Positions 12,496 through 20,562 of a stretch of 64,000 nucleotides of DNA are shown one piece after another; the first letter of the stretch is position 1, and each line of letters begins with the position of its first letter. The notes beneath the pieces are model-generated. The model was not told the DNA's origin. It made no database searches and saw only the letters and a program-made list of their open reading frames with translations. Where the stretch lies: the NCBI RefSeq assembly GCF_000765145.1, contig NZ_JMGA01000057.1, positions 95,388 to 159,387 on the forward strand, given 5' to 3'. Position numbers and translations under genes: made by a program. The stretch comes from Desulfosporosinus sp. HMP52. Its GTDB lineage: Bacteria; Bacillota; Desulfitobacteriia; Desulfitobacteriales; Desulfitobacteriaceae.

Positions 12496-14121
12496 TTAGA
12501 CAATACCCAACACAACTTTAGCAATATTAACTGTATGTCCATCCACTTGATACAAGAGATTTATTGAATCTAAGGTAGCATGGCGATACATTTCTTCGAT
12601 TTTTAGGTTACCTTCTTGGCTGTTCGGTTGTGGGCATTGGGCGAGAAAATTAAACTGTAAGTTTCTTTGGATTCGAGAGGTTTCCGGATGCTCACGTATT
12701 ACTTCCGCCGCGGTTTGAGAATCCCATAGAGTGAGAGCCTGCATTACCTTAGCATAGTTACAGCGTACACGTTGATATAGCTCATCAAGATGTTTCCAGT
12801 TTTCTGCAGGAACTTTCATGGTTTCACGAGGCAATTTCTTAGCTAAAAGAGCCATGGCCATTACTGCATCTCCGATATACTCAAATTCCTTTGCTATAAA
12901 CTGGATTTTCATACTCTCTTCAGCTTGCTCATCTGTAAGTCCTCTCTGAGAAAGGACAGCCAGAAAACGCATAGTATGTCGGTAATACCAATCCACTCCC
13001 TCTTCAACCTTGAAGATCTCTTCCACTAAATTATCACTATTGGCCAGGAGAATAGCAGGAATTTTTTGCATCATTCTTGTCCCAATAAAATCACCTAAAG
13101 CTAGCATTTCACCGTTCGCCTGTTTAAGGGCTACCGTCGGGACTTCTATCGACACTTCATCGATCACTTGAAACTTTAAAGGGCTGTCTTTTTCCCCTCG
13201 ATCCGGAACCATATGCTTCAGGCCTTTGGCTATAAGGCCATTGAGGGGGAAGAAAATTATCACCATCAAGACTGCAAATATTAAATGAGCATTGGCGACC
13301 TGTCGCTGTAAATTCCCCGTTGTCCATTGGATGAGCTGAGACAATTGTGACAAAAATGGATACATCAGCACTGCTGCCAATACCTTATAACCCGTGTTAG
13401 CTAAAGCTGTACGTTTAGCGTCCATTTTTTGAGCCGTTAAACTTGTCAGCAGGGTTGTCACCGTTCCTCCTATATGAGCTCCAATCACCAAAGGGACAAT
13501 CGCCTGCAGTTCTAATAGACCTTGCCCGGCAAGAGACATCATAATCGCAAAAACTGCAGTACTGCTCTGGACTATAGTTGTTAAGAGCAGTCCTACAATG
13601 ATTGCTAGCAAGGGATGACTTCCCAATTGAGCAAGAAAGCCAAAGACTTCCGGAATATTTCGCAGGGGAGCTGAAGCGTTTGACATATTAGACATCCCTA
13701 CAAAGATCAAGCCAAAACCTATCAGAGAATGTCCTAAATGCTTCCACTGCTTCTTACCTGAAAAATAAAGAACAAAGCCAATAAAGATGGCCCCTAGAGC
13801 TATATCGAAAATCTGAAAGGCTATGAGTTGAATAGAGATTGAGGTTCCTACAGCCGAGCCTAATACCATTCCTAATGCCTGGCCCAGACTCATCATTCCC
13901 GCATTGACGAACTCCACCACCAATACTGTGGTGGCTGCACTGCTTTGAAAAGCAACTGTCATAACCATACCCAGCAGAACAGCCATAAAGGGCTTCTTCG
14001 TCAGTGATTGAAGAATTTGCTTAAGTCGATGTGCAGCAAACTTTTGCAAGGCATCAGAGGCGGTCTGTACCCCATACATAAAAAGACCCAACCCGCCCAA
14101 GAAAACTAAAATTGTACCCAT
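12496..14121 (-). CDS. Na+/phosphate cotransporter family protein with C-terminal PhoU-like domain
   Basis: This is a 541-residue membrane protein of the NptA/YjbB family. About nine to ten hydrophobic helices fill residues 1-310. The duplicated core shows the paired QSS motifs: FQSSAATTVLVVEF (about 58-71) and VQSSTAVFAIMMS (about 185-197). Residues from about 345 form a soluble helical PhoU-like domain. Family members carry Pi, in or out, with Na+. The PhoU-type gene at 9520 supports a phosphate role, but direction of transport cannot be read. Confidence 0.9.
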   Translation of the reverse strand: MGTILVFLGGLGLFMYGVQTASDALQKFAAHRLKQILQSLTKKPFMAVLLGMVMTVAFQSSAATTVLVVEFVNAGMMSLGQALGMVLGSAVGTSISIQLIAFQIFDIALGAIFIGFVLYFSGKKQWKHLGHSLIGFGLIFVGMSNMSNASAPLRNIPEVFGFLAQLGSHPLLAIIVGLLLTTIVQSSTAVFAIMMSLAGQGLLELQAIVPLVIGAHIGGTVTTLLTSLTAQKMDAKRTALANTGYKVLAAVLMYPFLSQLSQLIQWTTGNLQRQVANAHLIFAVLMVIIFFPLNGLIAKGLKHMVPDRGEKDSPLKFQVIDEVSIEVPTVALKQANGEMLALGDFIGTRMMQKIPAILLANSDNLVEEIFKVEEGVDWYYRHTMRFLAVLSQRGLTDEQAEESMKIQFIAKEFEYIGDAVMAMALLAKKLPRETMKVPAENWKHLDELYQRVRCNYAKVMQALTLWDSQTAAEVIREHPETSRIQRNLQFNFLAQCPQPNSQEGNLKIEEMYRHATLDSINLLYQVDGHTVNIAKVVLGIV

Positions 14122-14230
14122 CCAACCTATAAGTTTTCAACTCCTTATGTCATCCCAAAATTAAAATTCCCTAATAAGCTCACTTTAAGTCAACTACTCC
14201 TGAAGGATAATTTCATTTCTAAATACTATG

Positions 14231-14279
14231 AAAAAAAGCCCCAAATAAACCTGCCTAAAACAGATTAATTTGGGGCTTT
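14231..14279 (-). terminator. Intrinsic terminator downstream of rpoN
   Basis: On the minus strand AAAGCCCCAAAT pairs with ATTTGGGGCTTT around a loop and runs into seven T residues. It separates rpoN from the phosphate transporter gene. The rest of the 303-base gap 14122-14424 shows nothing else recognisable. Confidence 0.85.
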
Positions 14280-14424
14280 CTCTATAACTCCAGCCTTAAA
14301 TATCAAGTTCAGAATTGCTTGACATTGTTCGCTGTATATAGTATACCCATTCTCATAAATTAGCAATTAATTATTTGGGGCATACCCCCGTATTCCCAAC
14401 CTCTTAATTTGAAACTAAGTCCTT

Positions 14425-15828
14425 CTAATATCTCTTCCTCACCGAAGTTGCTCCAATACCTAACTCATCTCGATACTTGGCAACTGTGCGTCGAGAAATT
14501 TCCATATCCCTAGCCTTGAGCATTTCCGCTAGTTTCTGATCGGAATATGGAGATTTAGGATTTTCCGAAGCGATGATGTCACGCAGAACGAGTTTAATCA
14601 CATCCGTGGTTACCCCGGAGTCATTATTATTACCTCGACCCATACTGTTGGCAAAGAAGAACTTGAATTCGAAAACCCCCCGGGGAGTTTGGACATATTT
14701 GTGAGCAGTTGCTCTGCTGACTGTTGACTCATGAACTCCAATTTCTTCAGCAATATCTCTTAGGGTGAGGGGCCTTAGATGACGAATCCCATTACGAAGG
14801 AAATCACTTTGCCACTTGACAATAGCATCTGCGACTTTATAAAGAGTGAGCCGCCGCTGTTCTATGCTACGAATAAGCCAGGCAGCTGCATTTAGTTTTT
14901 GTTCCACGAATTTACGTGTATCACTTCCCTCCTCCTGAGATAAGGCATCTCGGTAAGCCTTATTCACTCCTAAACGAGGGACAGTGATATCATTAACCAG
15001 GATTATGAACTCTCCTTCAATTTCTTCAATGACTACATCCGGAACGATATAGCGTACTTCACCCGGGCCAGAAAAACGAAGTCCAGGCTTTGGATCCAGC
15101 TTTCGGATAACATCAGCTAACTCTTGAACCCTACTTAAAGAAATTTTTAAGGAATGAGCAATTCGTTGCAGCCGTCCCGCGGCTAGATCTTCCAGGTGTT
15201 TAATAAACTCTGGTAGTTCAGGCGGACAGTCGGGTAGAATTGGTAATTGGAGCAATAAACATTCCTCTAGATTCCGAGCCCCTACACCCAAGGGATCCAG
15301 ACTCTGAACTGCCGCCAATGCTCTTTCCGCCTCAACCTGTGAAACATCCATTTCACGAGCTACATCCTCGATTGAGACTGTGAGATATCCCTTTTCATTC
15401 AAATTCCCAACAATATACTCGGCGACTTCTAAAGAACATGTGACTTTTTGGACATGCAGTTGTTCAAGCAAATGCTCTAACAGAGTAGGCGCAGCTGCCA
15501 CAAAAGGATCAAACCGTTGTTTGTCATCGGTGATCACTCTTTCTTGGCGCACCCTATTTTCATCCTGATCATGGATATAATCCTGCCAGTCTACTTCCCA
15601 TTTGTCAGCGGCCGGGCTTTCCTCCACTACCGCAGGGGGCTCTGCTTCAACCTTAATGTCCATACTTTCTTCTAGATTCTCCAGTAAAGGATTCTCTAAA
15701 AGCTGTTCCTCAACATACGTGGAAAGGTCAAGTGCGGACAACTGCAAAATAGTAATTGCTTGCCGCAACTCTGGAGTCATAATGAGTTTTTGAGTTTGCT
15801 CGAGACTCAGACCATATCCTAACCGCAC
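14425..15828 (-). CDS. rpoN: RNA polymerase sigma-54 factor (RpoN/SigL)
   Basis: This is the enhancer-dependent sigma factor. Region I at the N-terminus is Leu/Gln-rich (LSLEQTQKLIMTPELRQAI) and is the activator-interaction region. The core-binding domain spans roughly 110-300, and the helix-turn-helix (IAEEIGVHESTVSRA) lies near 375. The RpoN box that contacts the -24 element is present near the C-terminus as SRRTVAKYRDELGI. Start is a GTG at 15828 after GGGGGGAATAAG. In B. subtilis sigL also lies just upstream of cggR-gapA-pgk. No bacterial enhancer-binding activator is visible in the window. Confidence 0.97.
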   Translation of the reverse strand: MRLGYGLSLEQTQKLIMTPELRQAITILQLSALDLSTYVEEQLLENPLLENLEESMDIKVEAEPPAVVEESPAADKWEVDWQDYIHDQDENRVRQERVITDDKQRFDPFVAAAPTLLEHLLEQLHVQKVTCSLEVAEYIVGNLNEKGYLTVSIEDVAREMDVSQVEAERALAAVQSLDPLGVGARNLEECLLLQLPILPDCPPELPEFIKHLEDLAAGRLQRIAHSLKISLSRVQELADVIRKLDPKPGLRFSGPGEVRYIVPDVVIEEIEGEFIILVNDITVPRLGVNKAYRDALSQEEGSDTRKFVEQKLNAAAWLIRSIEQRRLTLYKVADAIVKWQSDFLRNGIRHLRPLTLRDIAEEIGVHESTVSRATAHKYVQTPRGVFEFKFFFANSMGRGNNNDSGVTTDVIKLVLRDIIASENPKSPYSDQKLAEMLKARDMEISRRTVAKYRDELGIGATSVRKRY

Positions 15829-15865
15829 CTTATTCCCCCCTATACTGATTTGAAAATAATCCTAG

Positions 15866-16816
15866 CTATATCTTAGTCCCTATTTTCTGGTTCCTGATTC
15901 GATCTGCAAGCTCATCGATCTTACGCATACGATGATTGACACCAGACTTACCCACCTTTGGTCTTAGCATATCTCCCAGTTCCTTAAGGCTGGCTTCAGA
16001 GTATGCTAAGCGAAGTTCAGCTATTTCCCGCAAGGTAGGCGGTAAAGACTGAAGCCCTACCGTATCTGCAATGAATTGAATGTTCTCCAATTGACGTACC
16101 GCAGCATCGACAATTTTATCGAGATTAGCAGTCTCACAATTAACGAGACGGTTCACTTGATTTCGCACATCTTTAAGAACTCGGACATTTTCAAATTCCA
16201 GGAGGGCATGATGTGCTCCAATAAAGCCTATGAAATCCACAATATGTTCACTCTCTTTGAGATATACAACATACCAATTCTTTCGCATACTTACTTTGGC
16301 ACCTAGTTTGAATCTATTGATCAGTTGACATAATTCTTGGGCATGTTGTTCATCATTACTGACAATTTCAAGATGATAGGTGCCTTCAGGATTATTGATA
16401 GATCCCCCCGCTAAAAAGGCTCCTCTCAAATAGGCCTTTTGATCACAACGCTTCTTGATAAGACTTGGCGCAATTCCCAGGTAAATCTGCCCCTGATTAT
16501 CAAGCAGCCCTAAGTTCTGAAGGTCCTCTAACCCCCGGGGATGGATTCTAACCAGATATGAGTTGTTCTTACGCAGCCTTAGCTTACGTCGTACTACAAT
16601 GTCCACCTGGCGTTTTAGAACATCCTTGGCTAAGCGATAGATCTTACGAGCAACCGGCGCACTCTCCGTAATTACATTCAAGGTGAATTGTTGGTTTGAA
16701 CTAATTTGGAGTGTTCCATCCATGCGAACCAAAGCGGCTAATTCCGCTAAATCACAGCAAGGTTTCTCGCTGCCTAAACGAGCAAGCTCTTCTTTCGTAA
16801 CAGCACTAAAGGACAC
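15866..16816 (-). CDS. whiA: DNA-binding regulator WhiA
   Basis: WhiA is a conserved Gram-positive protein needed for sporulation septation in Streptomyces and linked to division and chromosome segregation in Bacillus. The 316 residues combine an N-terminal domain related to LAGLIDADG homing endonucleases (RMDGTLQIS... and [16 protein letters not shown]) with a C-terminal helix-turn-helix (about 245-310; [15 protein letters not shown]...GVNHRMRKI). Start is GTG 16816 after GGGGG. It sits with yvcK and rapZ as is usual, except that a repeat-filled 267-base gap separates it from yvcK. Confidence 0.97.
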   Translation of the reverse strand: MSFSAVTKEELARLGSEKPCCDLAELAALVRMDGTLQISSNQQFTLNVITESAPVARKIYRLAKDVLKRQVDIVVRRKLRLRKNNSYLVRIHPRGLEDLQNLGLLDNQGQIYLGIAPSLIKKRCDQKAYLRGAFLAGGSINNPEGTYHLEIVSNDEQHAQELCQLINRFKLGAKVSMRKNWYVVYLKESEHIVDFIGFIGAHHALLEFENVRVLKDVRNQVNRLVNCETANLDKIVDAAVRQLENIQFIADTVGLQSLPPTLREIAELRLAYSEASLKELGDMLRPKVGKSGVNHRMRKIDELADRIRNQKIGTKI

Positions 16817-16834
16817 AATATCTAGCCCCCTTAA

Positions 16835-16875
16835 TCGTGGTTCGATCTTCGAAGTTCGTTATTCGAGCACGAAAC
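16835..16875. repeat. TTCGA-rich repeat upstream of whiA
   Basis: A run with several TTCGA/TCGAA units lies about 20 bases upstream of the whiA start. A related run is found at 33493-33527 upstream of another minus-strand gene. Both contain CGYGGTTCGAT. Function is unknown; it may be a small dispersed repeat. Confidence 0.45.
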
Positions 16876-16903
16876 GAATCCGGGATCGATAATCACACTA
16901 GGG

Positions 16904-17044
16904 TTTATCCGATGACTACCAGCCGTAAGACTCCTATAAGTGGGAGATAACGGCTGCTACGTCCCTGGATAAGTTCTTCTAAGCTTCAGATGGAGTAAGT
17001 ATTCCTCTTAGGCAAACACCATCTGAAGCTAAGAATCACTTGAT
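16904..17044. repeat. Structured dispersed element, copy A (141 bp)
   Basis: This element fills most of the gap between whiA and yvcK. It starts TTTATCCGATGAC and ends AAGAATCACTTGAT. Its last 101 bases (16944-17044) match the second copy (60464-60564) with one difference, at 17018. The fold has three parts. P1 is a stem pairing CAGCCGT with ACGGCTG, extended outward by TA/TA and GAC/GTC. P2 is a short hairpin CTCC/GGAG at 16931-16946. P3 is a long hairpin in which AGCTTCAGATGG pairs with CCATCTGAAGCT. There is no ORF. It may be a non-autonomous mobile element or a multicopy structured RNA; the strand is undetermined. Confidence 0.8.
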
Positions 17045-17083
17045 CCTAGCAGTTCAACAAACTTCCTAAATACTAAGTATCTT

Positions 17084-18457
17084 CTATATCTCTTTACGGA
17101 GCTTTCGGGTGAGCAAATATGAATCGATCAGAGCAATACGCTCTCCCATTGGTTTTAGGCGAAAAAGCAGGCGGATTAGTTCCCTTGCTAACCGATCCGA
17201 ATCGTGACGCACCACATTTCTCTCTTGCACTAAATTCGCTTCGAAATATTTAGCTCCTAAATGCTGAACCATTTTGGGATCAGCCATAACCGGAGCAGCT
17301 TCTTCCTTACTATAGCGCTTTAAAAGTGGGGCGGTTATTTCGCCACGTGAAGCAAGAACTGCATCGACAAAGCCTGAACCACAGTGGTCTATTATTGCTT
17401 GAAGATGATCCGAGACTTTGTAGCCATCCGTCTCCCCTTTTTCTGTCATAACATTACAGACATAAACACAAGGAGCACTGGCTTCCCTGATTTTTTCTCT
17501 GAGCCCTAAGACTAATAGGTTAGGCAAAACACTGGTATAGAGACTTCCCGGCCCTAAAACTATCAGGTCTGCCTCTTCAATTGCCTTTAAAGCATCAGGC
17601 AAAGGAGCACAATTACTAGGTTCTAGGTAAACTCTCTTAATTTTTCCTTCAGTAGTTCGGATCGTTGTTTCCCCAACAACACGAGTTCCGTCTTCTAAAT
17701 CAGCGGTCAAAACCACTTGTTCCAAAGTGGTAGGAAAAACCTTTCCACGAATAGCAAAGACTTTACTGACTTGTTCAATTCCCTTTTGAAAATCCCCAAA
17801 AGTATCCGTTAACCCTGCTAAAAGCAAATTCCCTAAACTATGACCCTTTAGAGCTCCACTTTCAAAACGGTAGGAAAAGAGCGTATTCATAGTATCCTCT
17901 GTCTCTGCCAAGGCTACCATGCAGTTGCGCACATCCCCCGGGGGCTGAATTCCTAATTCGTCACGCAGCTTTCCCGAACTTCCTCCATCATCAGAAACCG
18001 TAACAATTGCTGTGAGATTGCAAGTGTATTTCTTCAGGCCACGCAAGAGAGCAGAAAGCCCCGTTCCGCCGCCAACCACTACAATTCTCGGTCCTCTGCG
18101 TAAATGATGCCGCGAATAGATCCTATCCACAATTCTAATTTCGTTTTCTGGGATTACCGTAGAGATTATCGAATAAAGCATTCGTTTAAAACCAACGATG
18201 ATGGCAATAACCCCCAAAGTGCTGATAATTGCCCCTGTTGGCACGGTAGTATGCTTTGTACTGCCCGTCAAACGGTAAATAACTTCTCGAAATTGCAGCT
18301 CTGCATAGCCGATAGCCACTCCGTCGTTCATGACGGAAAAGCCTGTTGCAAAAAGGAAGATTCCCAACACTGCGAGAATGAACCACCTTTTCACCTTCAA
18401 ATCAGGGTAAAGCCATTTTAGATAACGATATATCTGTTCGTATTTTTTGGAGTTCAT
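17084..18457 (-). CDS. Gluconeogenesis factor YvcK (CofD-like), membrane-anchored form
   Basis: The CofD-like domain (about 120-430) has a UDP-sugar/nucleotide-binding start RIVVVGGGTGLSALLRGLK, followed by TVSDDGGSSGKLR and LGPGSLYTS. YvcK is needed for growth on gluconeogenic carbon and affects cell-wall enzymes. Unlike B. subtilis YvcK this version has an N-terminal extension of about 115 residues with two membrane segments (about 24-42 and 78-95), seen in many Clostridia. The start ATG overlaps the rapZ stop in ATGA, so the two are translationally coupled. Confidence 0.93.
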   Translation of the reverse strand: MNSKKYEQIYRYLKWLYPDLKVKRWFILAVLGIFLFATGFSVMNDGVAIGYAELQFREVIYRLTGSTKHTTVPTGAIISTLGVIAIIVGFKRMLYSIISTVIPENEIRIVDRIYSRHHLRRGPRIVVVGGGTGLSALLRGLKKYTCNLTAIVTVSDDGGSSGKLRDELGIQPPGDVRNCMVALAETEDTMNTLFSYRFESGALKGHSLGNLLLAGLTDTFGDFQKGIEQVSKVFAIRGKVFPTTLEQVVLTADLEDGTRVVGETTIRTTEGKIKRVYLEPSNCAPLPDALKAIEEADLIVLGPGSLYTSVLPNLLVLGLREKIREASAPCVYVCNVMTEKGETDGYKVSDHLQAIIDHCGSGFVDAVLASRGEITAPLLKRYSKEEAAPVMADPKMVQHLGAKYFEANLVQERNVVRHDSDRLARELIRLLFRLKPMGERIALIDSYLLTRKLRKEI

Positions 18458-19347
18458 AGCGTTTTTCCACGCTTTTGGTTCTTTGTGGCATCCCGATGAG
18501 TTACCCTGATCGAATAATCACGTTCTATTAAAAAACTCCCTACTCTTTCCGCAATAGCAACGGAGCGATGTTGTCCACCCGTACAGCCAATCCCTATAAC
18601 CAAGTGGGTCTTTCCTTCTTTAATATAATTAGGCAGGATGTATTCTAATAAATCCAAGTATTTTTCCATAAATTCTCTGGCCATTTGATTGCCAAAGACA
18701 TACTCTCGAACGGATTCATGTTCTCCCGTAAAAGGGCGTAATGCTTCTACGTAAAAGGGGTTTGGCAGAAACCGCACATCCATGACTAGATCCGCATCCA
18801 TTGGTATTCCATATTTAAAGCCAAACGATATAACTGAAACAGCCATTTGTCCCAAACCCTGAGTTTTGCAGAACAGCTCTGCAACTTGACTGCGAAGTTG
18901 TTGGGCACTTAAGTTCGTTGTATCAATAATATTATCTGCGCGAATTCGTAATTCTTCCAATTGCTGACGTTCTGCCTGAATCCCATCTAATACTCGCCCC
19001 TGAGGAGAAAGGGGATGCCTGCGCCTTGATTCCTTATAACGACGAATTAAGGTTTCATCTGAGGCATCCAGGAAGAGTACTTCCAGCCGAAAGCCTTCCT
19101 TCTCTAAATTATTTAATGCTTCACTAAGGGAGGAAAAAAACTCTCCACCCCGCAAATCACAGACGATTGCTGCTTTAGAGACCTTTCCCCTAGACTGAGC
19201 ACAAAGCTCAGCAAATTTAACCAGAAAAGAAGGGGGTAAATTATCCACACAGAAAAATCCTTGATCTTCAAGACTTTGCATAGCTTGAGTTCGACCGGCT
19301 CCCGATAAACCAGTAATAACAATTAGTTCAAGCCCTTGTTTATTCAT
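18454..19347 (-). CDS. rapZ: RNase adapter / nucleotide-binding protein RapZ (YvcJ)
   Basis: This is a P-loop ATP/GTP-binding protein of 297 residues: Walker A GLSGAGRTQAMQSLED at the N-terminus, FLDASDETLIRRYKESRRRHPL (nucleobase loop), and the C-terminal domain with SFGFKYGIP, DLVMDVRFLPNPFY and IGCTGGQHRSVAIAE. In E. coli RapZ controls GlmS through small RNAs; in Bacillus the homologue affects competence. Conserved pairing with yvcK and whiA is seen here. The ATG at 19347 follows GAGGTGAAATGA. Confidence 0.96.
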   Translation of the reverse strand: MNKQGLELIVITGLSGAGRTQAMQSLEDQGFFCVDNLPPSFLVKFAELCAQSRGKVSKAAIVCDLRGGEFFSSLSEALNNLEKEGFRLEVLFLDASDETLIRRYKESRRRHPLSPQGRVLDGIQAERQQLEELRIRADNIIDTTNLSAQQLRSQVAELFCKTQGLGQMAVSVISFGFKYGIPMDADLVMDVRFLPNPFYVEALRPFTGEHESVREYVFGNQMAREFMEKYLDLLEYILPNYIKEGKTHLVIGIGCTGGQHRSVAIAERVGSFLIERDYSIRVTHRDATKNQKRGKTL

Positions 19348-19370
19348 TCATTTCACCTCCTCTTATTATA

Positions 19371-20549
19371 TTATGGTTGCTCCTTTACCGATAAAACTTT
19401 TCCAGCTTGCTCTTGAGCAATATTTAGGGCCTCCTCAGGAGTGTTGTTACCTGTCAAAACATTATTCCACGCCTGATTTTGCAAAGGAATCAGTTTCCAT
19501 TCCTGACTGTTTCCCTCCAAAGACCAGGCCTTGGCTAGTGCTTTACTTGCCTGAGGAAAGACACCTTTCTGAGCTTCTGGACGTCCGTAAAAGCTCATGT
19601 TAGCGGGAAGAAGACTTCCTGCATTCAGCATTGCTTCTTCAGCTTCCGGGGTGAGCAATGCTTTTTCAACGATTTGAATCGCAGGGATCATTCCGGGGGT
19701 GGATTTAATGGCTGAATTAGCAATCCCCAGCGTGGTTCCAATGAGACCTTGCCCTTGTCCCCCCGTCAAATCGGAGAGAGGAATACTTCCCCATGGTACA
19801 TTTAGTTGAGTCAAATACTTGGCCAGACTTGCACCTGCTATTAAATACGGCGTCTGTCCATTAGCAAATGCTGCAGGCGCCGTTGGGTCAATACGTAAAA
19901 GCTTAGCGTTTTTCCAGGTTAAGAGTTGTTGAATAAACAACAAATTATTCGGATCGTTTAAGCTGATATTTTCCGAGTTGAGCAATCGCCCTCCCTGCCC
20001 ATTCCACCATACAGATAGGGTGGCTGTATCCGGAGAGACCATCGAGACCCCTTTAGCTGAAAATATGTCTGTAAGAGCAGTCGGAGCTTCAGTAAGATCT
20101 GTTCGAAAATAAAGCAAAGGGATATCTGTCAGCCAGGGAAGAGCATACTCCACCCCTCCAAACCTAAACGCAGCCAGAGTTGCCGGGTAGGCTTCTGTAT
20201 CAGTATATGCAGCGGTTGCTAGAGCCCCTTTACTATAGAGCTCATGAATAATCTCCCTTGAAGCAATGAATATCTCTGGCCCTTCCCCTCCTGCTTCCGC
20301 TTGGTAGGAAAAAGCCGCAAAGTTTGCCGCAGAAACATAGTTTAGTTTAACGATAACCTCAGGATTTGTCTGTTCAACGGCTTGAATCTGCCCCTTTAAT
20401 GCCTCCGCCTCTGCTCCTTGCAAAGAATGCCAAACATCCACAACCACCGGGGCAGGACCTCCGGGTTGTCCTGTCTGAGGGGCCGAAGAACAACCGGTTA
20501 CAAGGATTATGCATACAATTACTATGAATAAAAACCTTCGAGAAGTCAT
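19371..20549 (-). CDS. Extracellular solute-binding lipoprotein (family 1 type, orphan)
   Basis: This 392-residue ABC-type binding protein resembles maltose/sugar-binding proteins (motifs VVVDVWHSLQGAEAEALKGQI and PWLTDIPLLYFRTDL). It has a lipoprotein signal of about 20 residues ending in the lipobox VTGC, so it should be anchored outside the membrane. The open frame runs to 20678, but the ATG at 20549 immediately precedes the signal peptide and has GGGGTG upstream. No permease or ATPase genes accompany it. It lies between a radical SAM gene (13 bases) and rapZ (23 bases), so cotranscription is likely. Ligand unknown. Confidence 0.85.
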   Translation of the reverse strand: MTSRRFLFIVIVCIILVTGCSSAPQTGQPGGPAPVVVDVWHSLQGAEAEALKGQIQAVEQTNPEVIVKLNYVSAANFAAFSYQAEAGGEGPEIFIASREIIHELYSKGALATAAYTDTEAYPATLAAFRFGGVEYALPWLTDIPLLYFRTDLTEAPTALTDIFSAKGVSMVSPDTATLSVWWNGQGGRLLNSENISLNDPNNLLFIQQLLTWKNAKLLRIDPTAPAAFANGQTPYLIAGASLAKYLTQLNVPWGSIPLSDLTGGQGQGLIGTTLGIANSAIKSTPGMIPAIQIVEKALLTPEAEEAMLNAGSLLPANMSFYGRPEAQKGVFPQASKALAKAWSLEGNSQEWKLIPLQNQAWNNVLTGNNTPEEALNIAQEQAGKVLSVKEQP

Positions 20550-20562
20550 AATAGCACCCCAT

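Noticed and set aside
16904..17044. Group II intron or known riboswitch as explanation for the repeat
   Set aside because: No GUGYG start, no domain V pattern, and no ligand-binding core I can recognise; copies do not sit consistently in leaders.
19241..19249. Single DnaA box TTATCCACA inside rapZ
   Set aside because: Isolated and within coding sequence; one such match is expected by chance in a window of this size.
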